A DNA stretch of 64,000 nt from Bradyrhizobium paxllaeri. Its GTDB lineage: Bacteria; Pseudomonadota; Alphaproteobacteria; Rhizobiales; Xanthobacteraceae. Shown piece by piece: positions 25,674 through 35,533 of this stretch (position 1 is its first letter; every line of letters begins with the position of its first letter). Where the stretch lies: assembly GCF_001693515.2 (NCBI RefSeq), contig NZ_CP042968.1, forward strand, positions 496,001-560,000. The letters are read 5' to 3'. The position numbers were made by a program, and so were the translations under genes. The notes under the pieces were generated by a model that made no database searches, was not told the origin of the DNA, and saw nothing but the letters and a program-made list of their open reading frames with translations.

Positions 25674-27467
25674 ATGGCTTCTCTCGATTCGGTCAGCATC
25701 GCCATCTTTCTGGGCGCCATTCTGGTGATGGCGGGCATCCTGTCGAGCCTGCTCGCGCTGCGCTTCGGGGCGCCCCTGCTGCTGGTGTTCCTCGGGATCG
25801 GCATGCTGGCGGGCGATGCAGGGCCGGGCCAGCTCAGCTTCAACGACGTCCGCACCACCTATCTGGTGGGGTCGGTGGCGCTGGCGCTGATCCTGTTCGA
25901 TGGCGGCCTGCGGACGAAATTTCAGAGCATCCGCACCGTGCTGGCGCCCTCGATGGTGCTGGCGACGATCGGCGTATTGCTTACCGCGCTGGTCACCGCC
26001 CCGGTCGCCAGATATGTGCTCGACCTCAATTGGACCGAGTCGCTCCTGGTCGGCGCGGTGGTGGCGTCGACCGACGCCGCCGCGGTGTTTCTGCTCGTCC
26101 ACACCCAGGGGCTGCGTCTGCGCCCGCGTGTCGGCGCGACGCTGGAGGCGGAATCCGGCACCAACGATCCCTTTGCGATCTTCCTCACGTTGATGCTGGT
26201 CGAATTCATTTCGATCGGTGAAAGCTCACCTGGACATGTCGTATTCGAACTCGTCCGCGAGGGTCTGCTCGGCGCCGTGATTGGCGTGATCGGCGGCCGA
26301 CTGGTGGTGCTGGCGCTCAATCGGGTAGCGCTGCCGCAGGGCCTGCATGCGCCCTTCGTCACCACGGCCGCGCTGGTGATCTTCGGCGTGGCGCAGATCG
26401 CGCATGCCTCGGGCTTTCTCGCGGTCTATCTCGCCGGCATCATCGTCGGCAACCGGCCGACGCGGGCGCATAATTCAGTGATCACCTTTCTTGACGCCGC
26501 GACCTGGCTGGCGCAGATCGTGATGTTTGTCCTGCTCGGACTGCTCTCGTCGCCGCAGCGTTTGCTGGACAGCGTCGGGCCGGCGGTGATCGTGTCGCTG
26601 GTGTTGATGCTGGCGGCGCGGCCGGTCGCAGTGTTCCTGTGCCTCGTGCCGTTCCGCTTCAACTGGCGCGAAAAGATATTCATCGCCTGGACCGGCCTGC
26701 GCGGCGCGGTCGCGATCTTCCTCGCCTCGATCCCGATGCTGGTCGGATTGCCGAAGGCCTATCTCTATTTCGACGTCGCCTTTGTCGTGGTCATCATCTC
26801 GCTGCTGTTGCAGGGCTGGACGCTGGCGCCGGCGGCGCGGTGGCTGCATGTGGCGCTGCCGCGCGTGGACCGCGGACCACGGCGCGTCGAGCTCGATCTG
26901 CCCGGCCAGCTCGAGCAGCAACTGGTCGGCTATCCCGTGCGCCCGAAAAGCCTCTATTTCAGGCGCGGCCTGTTGCCATCCTGGTCCAAGCCGACGCTGG
27001 TGATCCGCGAGGAGCGGATTCTATCGCCCGCCGAGGCCGACCCGGTCGCCGCAGGAGATTACATCTATCTGCTGGCGCCGCCGGAAAAGGCCGAGGCGTT
27101 GGACCGATTCTTTGTCGATATGGCGCCGAGCTCGGCGCCTGACCCGCATCTGCTCGGCGATTTCATGGTGTCCGGTGAGCATACGCTCGGTGAGTTGGCC
27201 CAGATCTACGGCGTATCGGCCGGCGAAGAGCAGGCCACGCTGACGCTGGCGGATTATTTCGACATTCATCTCGATCATGCGCCGAAGGTGGGCGCCGAGC
27301 TCGTGCTCGATCCGATCGTGCTGGTTGCACGCAGCATCAGCGGCGGCCGGGTCAACGTGGTCGGCCTGCGCCTGCCCGAGGAGGAGGAGAAGGCGGTGCC
27401 GCTGACGCGCAGGCAGAAGGCCAGGCGCAAGCTGGCGGATATCTGGTCGTCGGTCGCCGGAGTTTGA
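25674..27467 (+). CDS. Potassium/proton antiporter (CvrA/NhaP2 family)
   Basis: 597 aa. About 12-13 membrane segments of the CPA1 fold occupy residues 1-400, with the ion-site motifs VGAVVASTDAAAVF (about 122-135) and ESGTNDPFA (about 157-165). A cytoplasmic TrkA-C-like segment (LVIREERILSPAEAD) and a CorC/HlyC-like domain (DFMVSGEHTLGELAQIYGV) follow, as in E. coli CvrA. It exchanges K+ (or Na+) for H+ and controls cell volume. The ATG at 25674 follows AAAGAGG. It is divergent from an MscS channel with 218 bp between starts. Confidence 0.92.
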   Translation: MASLDSVSIAIFLGAILVMAGILSSLLALRFGAPLLLVFLGIGMLAGDAGPGQLSFNDVRTTYLVGSVALALILFDGGLRTKFQSIRTVLAPSMVLATIGVLLTALVTAPVARYVLDLNWTESLLVGAVVASTDAAAVFLLVHTQGLRLRPRVGATLEAESGTNDPFAIFLTLMLVEFISIGESSPGHVVFELVREGLLGAVIGVIGGRLVVLALNRVALPQGLHAPFVTTAALVIFGVAQIAHASGFLAVYLAGIIVGNRPTRAHNSVITFLDAATWLAQIVMFVLLGLLSSPQRLLDSVGPAVIVSLVLMLAARPVAVFLCLVPFRFNWREKIFIAWTGLRGAVAIFLASIPMLVGLPKAYLYFDVAFVVVIISLLLQGWTLAPAARWLHVALPRVDRGPRRVELDLPGQLEQQLVGYPVRPKSLYFRRGLLPSWSKPTLVIREERILSPAEADPVAAGDYIYLLAPPEKAEALDRFFVDMAPSSAPDPHLLGDFMVSGEHTLGELAQIYGVSAGEEQATLTLADYFDIHLDHAPKVGAELVLDPIVLVARSISGGRVNVVGLRLPEEEEKAVPLTRRQKARRKLADIWSSVAGV

Positions 27468-27483
27468 CCGCCGTAGCCTGACC

Positions 27484-27711
27484 TTATTCCTCCAGGGTAA
27501 ATCCAACCCGCAACGTGACCTGATAATGGCGAACAGACCCGTTTTCGATATGGCCTCTGGTCTGCACGACTTCGAACCATTTCATTTCGCGGATGGTTTT
27601 TGACGCGCGGGAGACGGCGTTCTGGATCGCGTCCTCGATGCTTTTTTCGGAAGAGCCTACGAGATCCAGGATCTTGTACACGTGATCCTTCATTCCGGCG
27701 GTATCGGGCAT
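27484..27711 (-). CDS. Dodecin family flavin-binding protein
   Basis: 75 aa, the usual dodecin size. Conserved pieces are [20 protein letters not shown], then [15 protein letters not shown] (with the Trp that stacks on the flavin) and a C-terminal VGFTLE. Twelve copies form a shell that stores flavin (FMN, riboflavin or lumichrome) and limits photo-oxidative damage. GGAGG lies 6 nt before the ATG. An EcfG-type promoter match is 37 bp upstream of the start, consistent with stress induction. Convergent with the antiporter gene, 16 bp apart. Confidence 0.93.
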   Translation of the reverse strand: MPDTAGMKDHVYKILDLVGSSEKSIEDAIQNAVSRASKTIREMKWFEVVQTRGHIENGSVRHYQVTLRVGFTLEE

Positions 27712-27747
27712 GGCAAACCTCCGTTGCGGCCATCGGTGTTCATTCTG

Positions 27748-27773
27748 AACGAGTTATCGACCTCCTCAGTTCC
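27748..27773 (-). promoter_or_regulatory. EcfG (general stress sigma) promoter match before dodecin
   Basis: On the minus strand GGAAC (27773-27769) is followed after exactly 17 nt by CGTT (27751-27748). This is the alphaproteobacterial EcfG consensus GGAAC-N16/17-CGTT. It lies 37 bp upstream of the dodecin start codon, a normal leader length. Confidence 0.7.
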
Positions 27774-27972
27774 ATGACTTTCTGCCGACTTGTGCATCCG
27801 GTTGACCGCCGCGCGACTGAGGCCACGATCAAGGCCCCGCGTGCGATGCATCGATGCGCAGCCGGGATGCATCATCCGGCGCATTCGGCTGTTGAGGAAT
27901 AGCTGAACTATCATTAGCTTGGCCGGAGGTCAGTCGGCGACCTCATGGTGGAAACGCAGGAGAGACACAACA

Positions 27973-28902
27973 ATGTCCGCCCCGTCAGACGATCAGCTCG
28001 GCTTTGCGCCCGACTACGATTCTCCTGTCCCCTATATGCAGCGCACCCGCGATTATTACGCGGCGATCGGCTACACCACGCCCTACCGCTGGGCGCATTA
28101 TGTCGATGCGCCGTTTCAGCCGCTGAAGAAGCCGCTGGCGCAGTCACGCGTGACCATCGTCACGACCGCCGCCCAATATGATCCCACCAAGGGCGATCAG
28201 GGACCCGGTGCCGCCTATAATGGCAGCGCGAAATTCTACCAGGTCTATGACGGCGATACCTCGAAACAACACGATCTGCGGATCTCGCATATCGGCTACG
28301 ACCGCAAGCACACCACGGCCACCGACAGTGGCACCTGGTTTCCGCTGCCGCAGCTTCTGAAGGCGAAGGCTTTGGGCCGGATCGGCGAGGTCGCGCCGCG
28401 CTTCTTCGGCGCGCCGACCAACCGCAGCCACCGCGTCACCATCGATGTCGACGCGCCCGAGATCCTCGCCCGCTGTCTCGCCGATCAGGTCGATGTCGCC
28501 GTGATCGTGCCGAACTGTCCGGTCTGCCATCAGACCTCGGCGCTGGTCGCGCGCCATCTCGAAGCCAACGGCATCGCCACCGTCGTGATGGGCTGTGCCA
28601 AGGACATCGTCGAGCACGCCGCCGCGCCGCGCTTCCTGTTTTCGGACTTCCCGCTCGGCAATTCTGCCGGCAAGCCGCATGATGTGGAGTCGCAGGCGTT
28701 GACGCTTGAGCTGGCGCTGCGGCTGCTGGAGTCCGCGCCCGGCGCGCGCACCACGATGCAATCGCCGCTGCGCTGGAGCGAGGATGCCTCCTGGAAGCTC
28801 GACTACAACAACATCGCGCAGATGAGCCCGGAAGAACTGGCGCGGCGCCGCGCCGAGTTTGACAAGCAGAAAGAGATCGCGCGCGGCAACCGGGCTGCGT
28901 GA
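27973..28902 (+). CDS. GrdB/PrdB-like protein (glycine/sarcosine/betaine reductase component B family), Cys instead of Sec
   Basis: 309 aa. The overall pattern (PVPYMQRTRDYYAAIGY, RISHIGYDRKHT, NCPVCHQTSALVARHLE, GIATVVMG) resembles the selenoprotein B family of amino-acid reductases. The redox motif is C182-P-V-C185. GGAG lies about 10 nt before the ATG. Clostridial enzymes need anaerobic partners (GrdA, GrdC/D) that are absent, so the reaction here must differ. A CoA-transferase gene follows after a palindromic repeat. Family call is from pattern memory; the physiological role is unknown. Confidence 0.7.
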   Translation: MSAPSDDQLGFAPDYDSPVPYMQRTRDYYAAIGYTTPYRWAHYVDAPFQPLKKPLAQSRVTIVTTAAQYDPTKGDQGPGAAYNGSAKFYQVYDGDTSKQHDLRISHIGYDRKHTTATDSGTWFPLPQLLKAKALGRIGEVAPRFFGAPTNRSHRVTIDVDAPEILARCLADQVDVAVIVPNCPVCHQTSALVARHLEANGIATVVMGCAKDIVEHAAAPRFLFSDFPLGNSAGKPHDVESQALTLELALRLLESAPGARTTMQSPLRWSEDASWKLDYNNIAQMSPEELARRRAEFDKQKEIARGNRAA

Positions 28903-28924
28903 CACAGGGCACGGCTCTCAGAAC

Positions 28925-29035
28925 CGTCATTGCGAGCGAAGCGAAGCAATCCACGCTGCGGCAAAAGAAAGAATGGATTGCTTCGTCGCTGCGCTCCCTT
29001 GCACAAACGCTTCGCGTTTGTCGCAGGCAATGACG
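28925..29035. repeat. Structured intergenic repeat, family 1 (cloverleaf-like)
   Basis: Outer arms CGTCATTGC (28925-28933) and GCAATGACG (29027-29035) close two inner hairpins: a long arm GAGCGAAGCGAAGCAATCCA (28934-28953) against 28974-28996 with small bulges, and a perfect 8-bp stem ACAAACGC/GCGTTTGT (29003-29021). I recall the ends as a dispersed repeat of Bradyrhizobium and Rhodopseudomonas genomes. It sits between the GrdB-like and CoA-transferase genes and may act as an attenuator or RNA-stability element. Confidence 0.75.
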
Positions 29036-29054
29036 CTCGCAGGAGGAAACGGAA

Positions 29055-30248
29055 TTGACCCGACCGTTCGAAGGCGTGAAGGTCCTCGACTTCACGCAGG
29101 TGCTGGCCGGCCCCTACGCGAGCTACCAGCTCGCGCTACTCGGGGCCGACGTCATCAAGGTGGAGCGCCGCGAGGGCGAGGACATGCGCCGCACGCCGCT
29201 GAGCCGCGAATGGGCCGAACGAGGCCTCGCGCCGGGATGGCAGGCGATCAACGGCAACAAGCGCAGCCTCACCCTCGATCTCTCGAAGCCGGAGGCAATC
29301 GCCATCGTCAAGCAGCTCGCCGCGCAGGCCGACGTGGTGATGGAGAATTTCCGCCCCGGCGTGATGGACAAGCTCGGCATCGGCTACGCCGCGCTCTCGG
29401 TGATCAATCCGCGACTGATCTACTGCGCTATTTCGGGTTTCGGCCAGACCGGACCGGCGCGGCTGGGCGCCGGCTATGACGGCAAGATCCAGGCGCTGTC
29501 AGGCATCATGTCGATCACGGGCCACGCCGAGACCGGGCCGACGCGCGCGGGCTTTGCGGTCTGCGACGTGCTATCGGGCGCCACCGCAGCCTTCGGCGTG
29601 TCGAGCGCGCTGTTCCAGCGCACCCATACCGGCAAGGGGCAAATGGTCGACGTCTCCATGCTGGAGGCGACGCTGGCGTTCCTGTCGGGCCAGGTGGCGG
29701 ATTACTCGGTCGCCGGCCATCGCCAGCAGCTTTCCGGCAACCAGGCGGTCAGCCGCCGCCCGACCGCAAATCTCTTCAAGGCCGGCGACGGCTACCTGCT
29801 GCTCGCGGTCAACAGCGAGAAGCAATACATCGCCTTGATGACCGCGCTTGGCCGCGCCGATGCGCTGGAGGACCCGCGCTTCGCCGACTGGTTCGCCCGC
29901 CAGGAGAATGAGCCGGCGCTGCGGGCTATCATCGAGGAGGCGCTCTCGAAGAAGGACCCGCGCGAGTGGGAGAAGATCCTGGAGGCCGCAGGCGCGCCCT
30001 GCGCCAGCATCTGGAAGGTCGAGGAAGTGATCGATCACCCGCAGATCGCCGCGCGCGGCGCCATTCAGGAGATCGAGACGCCCTATGGCCGCCTGCGCTT
30101 TGCCGGCAGCGGTTTTCAGCTCGCCCATGGCGGCGGCCGGCTCGACCGGATGGCGCCCGCGCTCAGCGCCCATACCGAGGAGGTGCTGGCCTCGCTCGGC
30201 TACGATACCAAGGCGATCGCGGAGTTGCGGGCCCGTGAGGTCGTCTAG
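29055..30248 (+). CDS. CaiB/BaiF-type CoA-transferase (family III)
   Basis: 397 aa. Typical family III opening [20 protein letters not shown] with the N-terminal Rossmann part [15 protein letters not shown]; the nucleophilic aspartate is expected in the [12 protein letters not shown] region (about 199-210, Asp of MVDVSM). It moves CoA between an acyl-CoA and a carboxylic acid; the acid is unknown. The start codon is TTG (or the ORF is read from 29055) and the repeat ends 19 bp before it. It precedes ilvD on the same strand. Confidence 0.9.
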   Translation: MTRPFEGVKVLDFTQVLAGPYASYQLALLGADVIKVERREGEDMRRTPLSREWAERGLAPGWQAINGNKRSLTLDLSKPEAIAIVKQLAAQADVVMENFRPGVMDKLGIGYAALSVINPRLIYCAISGFGQTGPARLGAGYDGKIQALSGIMSITGHAETGPTRAGFAVCDVLSGATAAFGVSSALFQRTHTGKGQMVDVSMLEATLAFLSGQVADYSVAGHRQQLSGNQAVSRRPTANLFKAGDGYLLLAVNSEKQYIALMTALGRADALEDPRFADWFARQENEPALRAIIEEALSKKDPREWEKILEAAGAPCASIWKVEEVIDHPQIAARGAIQEIETPYGRLRFAGSGFQLAHGGGRLDRMAPALSAHTEEVLASLGYDTKAIAELRAREVV

Positions 30249-30385
30249 CGGTAGCGGGGGCCCGGGCGGCCGGTTCCTGTCCCGTTTTGGGCGCCGTCGC
30301 GCATAACGACCTTGCGCCAAGCCGCTTTGAGCGGCCGCGCTTCCCGTCTAAAAGACGCCTTTCCCGCTTCCCAGAAGGACAGATC

Positions 30386-32230
30386 ATGCCCGCCTACCGC
30401 TCCCGAACCACGACCCACGGCCGCAACATGGCGGGCGCCCGCGGCCTCTGGCGCGCCACCGGCATGAAGAACGAGGACTTTGGCAAGCCGATCATCGCCG
30501 TGGTCAATTCCTTCACCCAGTTCGTGCCCGGCCACGTGCACTTGAAGGACCTCGGCCAGCTCGTTGCGCGCGAGATCGAGAAGGCCGGCGGCGTCGCGAA
30601 AGAGTTCAACACCATCGCGGTCGATGACGGCATAGCCATGGGCCATGACGGCATGCTCTACAGCCTGCCGTCGCGCGAGATCATCGCCGACAGCGTCGAG
30701 TACATGGTCAACGCCCATTGCGCCGACGCCATGGTCTGCATCTCCAACTGCGACAAGATCACGCCCGGCATGCTGATGGCCGCGCTGCGCATCAACATCC
30801 CGACCGTGTTCGTCTCGGGCGGCCCGATGGAGTCGGGCAAGGTCAATCTCAAGGGAAAAATCCGCGCGGTCGATCTGATCGACGCCATGGTCGCCGCCGC
30901 CGACAGCAACGTCAGCGACGCCGATGTGGAAGTGATCGAACGCTCGGCGTGCCCGACCTGCGGTTCGTGCTCGGGCATGTTCACCGCCAATTCCATGAAT
31001 TGCTTGACCGAAGCGCTGGGGCTGGCGCTGCCTGGCAACGGCTCGATCCTGGCGACGCACGCCGACCGCAAGGGTTTGTTCGTCGAGGCCGGCCACCTGA
31101 TCGTCGACCTTGCGCGGCGCTATTACGAGCAGGACGACGACACCGCGCTGCCGCGCACGATTGCCAACTTCAAGGCGTTCGAGAACGCGATGACGCTCGA
31201 TATCGCGATGGGTGGCTCGACCAATACCGTGCTGCATCTGCTGGCTGCCGCCTATGAAGGCAAGGTGCCGTTCACGATGCAGGACATCGACCGGCTGTCG
31301 CGGCGGGTGCCTGTGCTCTGCAAGGTGGCGCCGTCGGTGGCGGACGTGCATCTGGAAGACGTGCACCGCGCCGGCGGCGTGATGGCCATTCTCGGCGAGC
31401 TCGACCGCGCCGGGCTGTTGAACCGCGGCCTCCCGATGGTTCACGCCAAGACGCTCGAGGACGCACTCGGCCGCTGGGATATCGTGCGCACCAAGAGTGA
31501 AAGCGTGCGGAAATTCTTCACGGCGGCGCCGGGCAATGTGCCGACGCAAGTCGCGTTCAGCCAGGAGCGCCGGTTCGAGGAGCTCGACACCGACCGCGCC
31601 GAGGGGTGCATCCGCGACGCCGAGCATGCATTCTCCAAGGACGGCGGCCTCGCGGTGCTGTCAGGCAATCTCGCGCTCGACGGCTGCATCGTGAAGACCG
31701 CCGGCGTCGACGAGAGCATCTTGAAGTTCGAGGGACCGGCGCGGATTTTCGAAAGCCAGGACGCCGCGGTCGAAGGCATTCTGGGCGGCAAGATCAAGCC
31801 CGGCGATGTCGTCGTGGTGCGTTACGAAGGCCCGCGCGGCGGCCCCGGTATGCAGGAGATGCTTTATCCGACCAGCTACCTGAAATCGAAGGGACTCGGC
31901 AAGGTCTGCGCGCTGGTCACCGATGGCCGCTTCTCGGGCGGCTCGTCAGGCCTGTCGATCGGGCATCTCTCGCCGGAAGCCGCCGAAGGCGGTCTGATCG
32001 GCCTCGTCGAGGATGGCGATCTCATCAAGATCGATATTCCCGCGCGTTCGATCAGCTTGGTCGTGGATGATGCCACGCTGGCGAAGCGCCGCGACGCCAT
32101 GCTGGCCCGTGGAGCGGATGCCTGGAAGCCGGCCCAGAAACGCAAGCGCAACGTGACGATGGCGCTGAAGGCCTACGCGGCGCTGACGACAAGCGCCGCC
32201 CGCGGTGCTGTCCGCATCGTGCCGGAGTAA
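30386..32230 (+). CDS. ilvD: Dihydroxy-acid dehydratase
   Basis: 614 aa (E. coli IlvD is 616). It dehydrates 2,3-dihydroxy-3-methyl-acids to 2-oxoacids for valine, isoleucine and, through them, pantothenate and leucine. Iron-sulfur ligands are visible in [11 protein letters not shown] (about 122-126) and [11 protein letters not shown] (about 195-205); the Mg site includes [12 protein letters not shown]. The catalytic C-terminal motif TDGRFSGG is present. The ATG at 30386 follows AAGGAC by 6 nt and begins [20 protein letters not shown], the normal N-terminus. Confidence 0.97.
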   Translation: MPAYRSRTTTHGRNMAGARGLWRATGMKNEDFGKPIIAVVNSFTQFVPGHVHLKDLGQLVAREIEKAGGVAKEFNTIAVDDGIAMGHDGMLYSLPSREIIADSVEYMVNAHCADAMVCISNCDKITPGMLMAALRINIPTVFVSGGPMESGKVNLKGKIRAVDLIDAMVAAADSNVSDADVEVIERSACPTCGSCSGMFTANSMNCLTEALGLALPGNGSILATHADRKGLFVEAGHLIVDLARRYYEQDDDTALPRTIANFKAFENAMTLDIAMGGSTNTVLHLLAAAYEGKVPFTMQDIDRLSRRVPVLCKVAPSVADVHLEDVHRAGGVMAILGELDRAGLLNRGLPMVHAKTLEDALGRWDIVRTKSESVRKFFTAAPGNVPTQVAFSQERRFEELDTDRAEGCIRDAEHAFSKDGGLAVLSGNLALDGCIVKTAGVDESILKFEGPARIFESQDAAVEGILGGKIKPGDVVVVRYEGPRGGPGMQEMLYPTSYLKSKGLGKVCALVTDGRFSGGSSGLSIGHLSPEAAEGGLIGLVEDGDLIKIDIPARSISLVVDDATLAKRRDAMLARGADAWKPAQKRKRNVTMALKAYAALTTSAARGAVRIVPE

Positions 32231-32261
32231 GTGCTGCGGCGTCTCTGGACCGGAAGCGCCG

Positions 32262-32867
32262 CTACCGGCGTGAAATCCGGGCCTGGTCGTTGCCGGCGGG
32301 CATGCTGGAATAGGCGACGTTTCCGCCGGCGGTAGCGAGCACGTCGCCCGAGCGCAGCGAGCCGTCCAGCGCGAGATCGACTGGCGCAAGGCCGGCTGGA
32401 TTTTGGCCGTTGCAGGTGCAATCGGCGCGCAGCGCCTTCCGATAGGCAAAGGCGTTTTCGCTGTCGGCGTAGCGTTCGCCGGTTGCGGCATAGGCGCTGT
32501 CGATGTTGGAGCCGAAGAAAATTTTGGTCGGGCTTGCCGGGCAGAAGGCCTGGCACAACTGCGCCGGCGGGGCCGCGCCGCGCATCAGCGGAAAATACTT
32601 GCCGTCGCAACTGCGCACGCAGAAGGCAGGTCCCGTGCTTGCAGCGACCGGTCGCGGCGGCGTTAGTTGCGGATTGTTGTTGAAAATGTTGCCGAAGAAC
32701 GAGTTCTGCTGTTGCTGCTTCGGGCCGCCGCCGAAAAGGAAATCAAGCAAGTTTTCGGCCGAGCTCGTTTCCGGCGCCAGCGCCACGGGGCCCGCGATAG
32801 CGGTAGCAACAAGCATGCGGCGCAGCTTGCGCTGAAAGGACAATTCGGTTCGCAACGCTTGATCCAT
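32262..32867 (-). CDS. DUF2865 exported protein
   Basis: 201 aa. An N-terminal hydrophobic segment (about residues 17-37) serves as signal or anchor. A Gln/Asn-rich linker (KQQQQNSFFGNIFNNN) precedes the DUF2865 core: FCVRSCDGKYFPL, CQAFCPASPTKIFFGSNID, RYADSENAFAYRKAL and CTCNGQNPAGL, with six paired cysteines likely forming disulfides. Function of the family is unknown; it is typical of Rhizobiales. Convergent with ilvD, 31 bp apart. Confidence 0.85.
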   Translation of the reverse strand: MDQALRTELSFQRKLRRMLVATAIAGPVALAPETSSAENLLDFLFGGGPKQQQQNSFFGNIFNNNPQLTPPRPVAASTGPAFCVRSCDGKYFPLMRGAAPPAQLCQAFCPASPTKIFFGSNIDSAYAATGERYADSENAFAYRKALRADCTCNGQNPAGLAPVDLALDGSLRSGDVLATAGGNVAYSSMPAGNDQARISRR

Positions 32868-33322
32868 CGGACGCCTCTCTCGCTAGTTAGGGGCGCGCTG
32901 AGTTCTCATTTGCGGCAATCTTGGATTTGAAACGCGCGCTAAGCGGGGCGAAGAAAGGGAAAGAAATAGGCGAGCGGGCACCGCAGGCGCCACATTTCGG
33001 CCGTTATGGAGCGCCGTTGGGGCCGTGGATCTCCGTGGGTTCGTCCGCATTGAAGCGACCCCGAAGACCGATAGGGGCGATCGCGTCGGTTCTGCCGCAA
33101 GCCGGGGAATTCCGCTCCGCCCGCCCCCAACAGGACATCGTTACCGCGCGAGAGGCGCCGTCGCTCAGTGACAAATCATCGGCATGCCGGAATAAATCCA
33201 CAGTGCACTGATTGTGATCCCACTGAACCAGCCAAGGATCGCCCATCGTCCTGCTTGCCGGGAGAACCACGGAAAGCGCCAATGCGACTTGCTGTACGTC
33301 AGCGATTGTCCCGACAGCAGTG
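32868..33322. other. Intergenic region with no gene seen
   Basis: 455 bp between two minus-strand genes. Short open frames on both strands show no family sequence, no ribosome site and biased composition (Arg/Ser/Pro rich), as expected for non-coding high-GC DNA. The DUF2865 promoter should lie next to 32870. No repeat or terminator structure was seen. Confidence 0.4.
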
Positions 33323-33868
33323 TCATCGAAGGTCTGCCGACGCCCGACGGATGCCAGCAAACGCGTAGCAGGCGCCAGCCACATAGACAGCTATGCTAAG
33401 CCCCTGCGCGGCGAGCCACAGGTTCTTGCCGGCGGGAATCGCATGGTAGTAGAAATTCGGCCAGAAAAAGTTGCAAATCACGTAGCCTGCGGCAGCTGAT
33501 ACGAGCGTGGCGATCAAGCCGAAGGTGCAGAGCGTGGGGGCAATGCGTTCGTGACTTGAAATATCCAGCGGCGCGCCCTGCCGTTGGATTGCCTGATAGC
33601 AGAAGCCGATGGCAACCATGCCAAGACCACCTGCCTTGAGGACCAGCTCCGCAAGCACCGCCGGACAACCCCACCAAAGCGTGATGTTTCTCAGGAAGTC
33701 CGGCCCGACATCTCCGGCAATGGCCCCAACCATATAATGCGCAATAGGAATGAAGCCCGTCAGGAATCCCGTGATGAAGAGCCCCAGGCCCCAGCGAATG
33801 AACTTCCAGCTTAGTGCCGTCGGAGTGACGATGGCCTGGCTGTTCATTGCAATGGTCGCGTTGGTCAT
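33323..33868 (-). CDS. Hypothetical four-helix integral membrane protein
   Basis: 181 aa. Four hydrophobic segments (about 29-52, 68-92, 115-137, 148-172) begin with FIRWGLGLFITGFLTGFIPI. It has a conserved-looking HYMVGAIAGDVG loop and several aromatic residues (NFFWPNFYYH) on the outside. GGGAGG lies 5 nt before the ATG, supporting the start. I do not recognise the family. A DUF1254 gene lies upstream on the same strand 168 bp away. Confidence 0.72.
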   Translation of the reverse strand: MTNATIAMNSQAIVTPTALSWKFIRWGLGLFITGFLTGFIPIAHYMVGAIAGDVGPDFLRNITLWWGCPAVLAELVLKAGGLGMVAIGFCYQAIQRQGAPLDISSHERIAPTLCTFGLIATLVSAAAGYVICNFFWPNFYYHAIPAGKNLWLAAQGLSIAVYVAGACYAFAGIRRASADLR

Positions 33869-33998
33869 TGCGGCCTCCCATTTCCGTCAACTACGAAGCT
33901 CCCGCCTTCGTCGGCGTGGACGCTGCAGACGCCACCGCCATCAGCGCCAACGCCATGCATCGGCCATTTCGCGGCCGTGCGAGAAACTCAAACCTCGA

Positions 33999-34029
33999 GC
34001 TCATGCCGGCCTCGCGGGCCGGCATGAGC
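33999..34029. repeat. Hairpin downstream of the DUF1254 gene
   Basis: A 13-bp perfect stem (GCTCATGCCGGCC with its complement) and 5-nt loop lie 8 bp after the DUF1254 stop on the minus strand. No T tract follows in that direction, so it may end transcription weakly or protect the mRNA end. Confidence 0.5.
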
Positions 34030-34036
34030 AAGGATT

Positions 34037-35467
34037 TCAGGCCGCGACCTTCACGGCGGCAGGAATTTTCCATGTGCCGTTGATGATCGACGGGTCCGTT
34101 TCCTGAGGCCAGTACATGCGCAGCATCAGTATGAAATCTCCCGCCGGCGCCGGAAGCCAATTCGCCTCCTTGTCTTTGCCGGGCGAGTCCTTCTGGATGT
34201 AGAGATCGGTTGAACCGTCCGGATTTTCCTTCAGGTCCTGCCGCGCGCTGATCGAGTAGCGGTTGAGCGGATTGTTCACGAAGAAGTAGCCGCTGTCGTA
34301 CATCGTGAGTGACCAGAATCCCTCGACCGGGGGCAACTGCCCCTTGGGAAACCGCATGACGTATTTGTGCGCGCCGTTGTACTTGTCGCCGTGCGCATCC
34401 TTTTGCGAGGTCGGATACACCGCATCCTGCGGACGGTTGGCGCCGAGCCCGATCGCGGTTATCAGAGCTCGCATCGGATAGTCGGTGCCATAGATGCCGG
34501 TCTTGGTGGTGAAGGCAAAACCGTTCTCGTCGGTGATCGCCTTGTTGATCTTGAACTGAAGCATGATGCGATCGAACGAAAGCTCAGGTACGCGCTTCAG
34601 GAAATCCGCCTTCAGCTTGCTCTCGTCAAAATCCTGTCCGGGGACGATGCCGATACGGGCAAATCTGGCGAGCTGCGGCGCGTCCGCCGCGTAAGGCGGA
34701 TTGGCCTTCATGAGTTCGCACAGCAGCTTGAAATACGACACCGCGTCCATGCGATTGACCTGCTCGCGGACGGCGGTCTTCATGTCGATCGACGGATCGA
34801 CCTTTCCCGCAGGTGGTGTGTACGGCTGGCCGTAGGCACTCAACGGCACGAGCTTGCACTCGTCCTGCAGCTTGTGCACGGCGGCATAGTCTTCCGGCGT
34901 GCCGGTACAATAGATGCGGCCGAGCAGCCATACGATGTTGGTCTGCGACTTGTACTGCTTCACGCCATCCGGCAGCGTACCGCTCCACCGCGGGCCGGTG
35001 ATCGCGTAGGTCTGTGCGCCGGTGCCGGTCGTACGCTTGCCGGGGACCTGGAACACCGTCGTCCAGCCGTCCAGCATCGGCATCAGGAAATAGCGCCCCT
35101 TCATGTCGGGAATGCTGAGGACCCATGGCTCCTTCCCAACATCGAAAAAGGCGGTAGTGTAGAGAGTGTCGGCGTTTGGCGCCGTGACGTCCCTGAACGA
35201 GGCGTCGGGATATTGGCGCAGCTTGATGATGTGGCCCATTGGCCCGCGCGTCCCAGCTGGTTCGGCGACGTTGGTGATGATCCGGCGGGTCATCTCCATC
35301 GTCACCAGCGGATAGCCGAAGACGTAGGCGTCGCTTGCGAGCCAGAAATCCTCCAGGCCCTGACCGACCCCGAGGAAGGAATCTTGAGCAAGAGCCGATC
35401 GTGCTGCGGCCGCTCCTGCCAGCAGTCCCATTCCACCAAAAGCAAGGGATCGACGTGTGAAGTTCAT
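34037..35467 (-). CDS. Tat-exported DUF1254/DUF1214 protein
   Basis: 476 aa. The start MNFTRRSLAFGGMGLLAGAA is a twin-arginine signal, cut near ARSALAQ. The DUF1254 domain occupies about 40-180 (SDAYVFGYPLVTMEMTRRII, PNADTLYTTAFFDV, MPMLDGWTTVFQVPGKR). The DUF1214 domain is at the C-terminus (FWSLTMYDSGYFFVNNP, NWLPAPAGDFILMLRMYWP). The family is widespread and periplasmic, its reaction unknown. Motifs are all intact. It lies downstream of an exported protein of unknown function on the same strand. Confidence 0.88.
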   Translation of the reverse strand: MNFTRRSLAFGGMGLLAGAAAARSALAQDSFLGVGQGLEDFWLASDAYVFGYPLVTMEMTRRIITNVAEPAGTRGPMGHIIKLRQYPDASFRDVTAPNADTLYTTAFFDVGKEPWVLSIPDMKGRYFLMPMLDGWTTVFQVPGKRTTGTGAQTYAITGPRWSGTLPDGVKQYKSQTNIVWLLGRIYCTGTPEDYAAVHKLQDECKLVPLSAYGQPYTPPAGKVDPSIDMKTAVREQVNRMDAVSYFKLLCELMKANPPYAADAPQLARFARIGIVPGQDFDESKLKADFLKRVPELSFDRIMLQFKINKAITDENGFAFTTKTGIYGTDYPMRALITAIGLGANRPQDAVYPTSQKDAHGDKYNGAHKYVMRFPKGQLPPVEGFWSLTMYDSGYFFVNNPLNRYSISARQDLKENPDGSTDLYIQKDSPGKDKEANWLPAPAGDFILMLRMYWPQETDPSIINGTWKIPAAVKVAA

Positions 35468-35533
35468 CGTTGTCTCCTTCGAAAATAGATTAAAGGTGTG
35501 GCGTAATGATTTTGGATTTCATTCCGGGACGGA

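Noticed and set aside
27690..27914. 74-aa minus-strand frame overlapping the dodecin start
   Set aside because: Would cover the EcfG promoter and dodecin ribosome site; no domain seen.
30245..31627. 460-codon minus-strand open frame
   Set aside because: Antisense of ilvD; Arg/His/Val bias and no ribosome site.
33004..33384. Possible 126-aa minus-strand gene
   Set aside because: Overlaps the end of a better supported membrane-protein gene, has no ribosome site and no recognisable domain.
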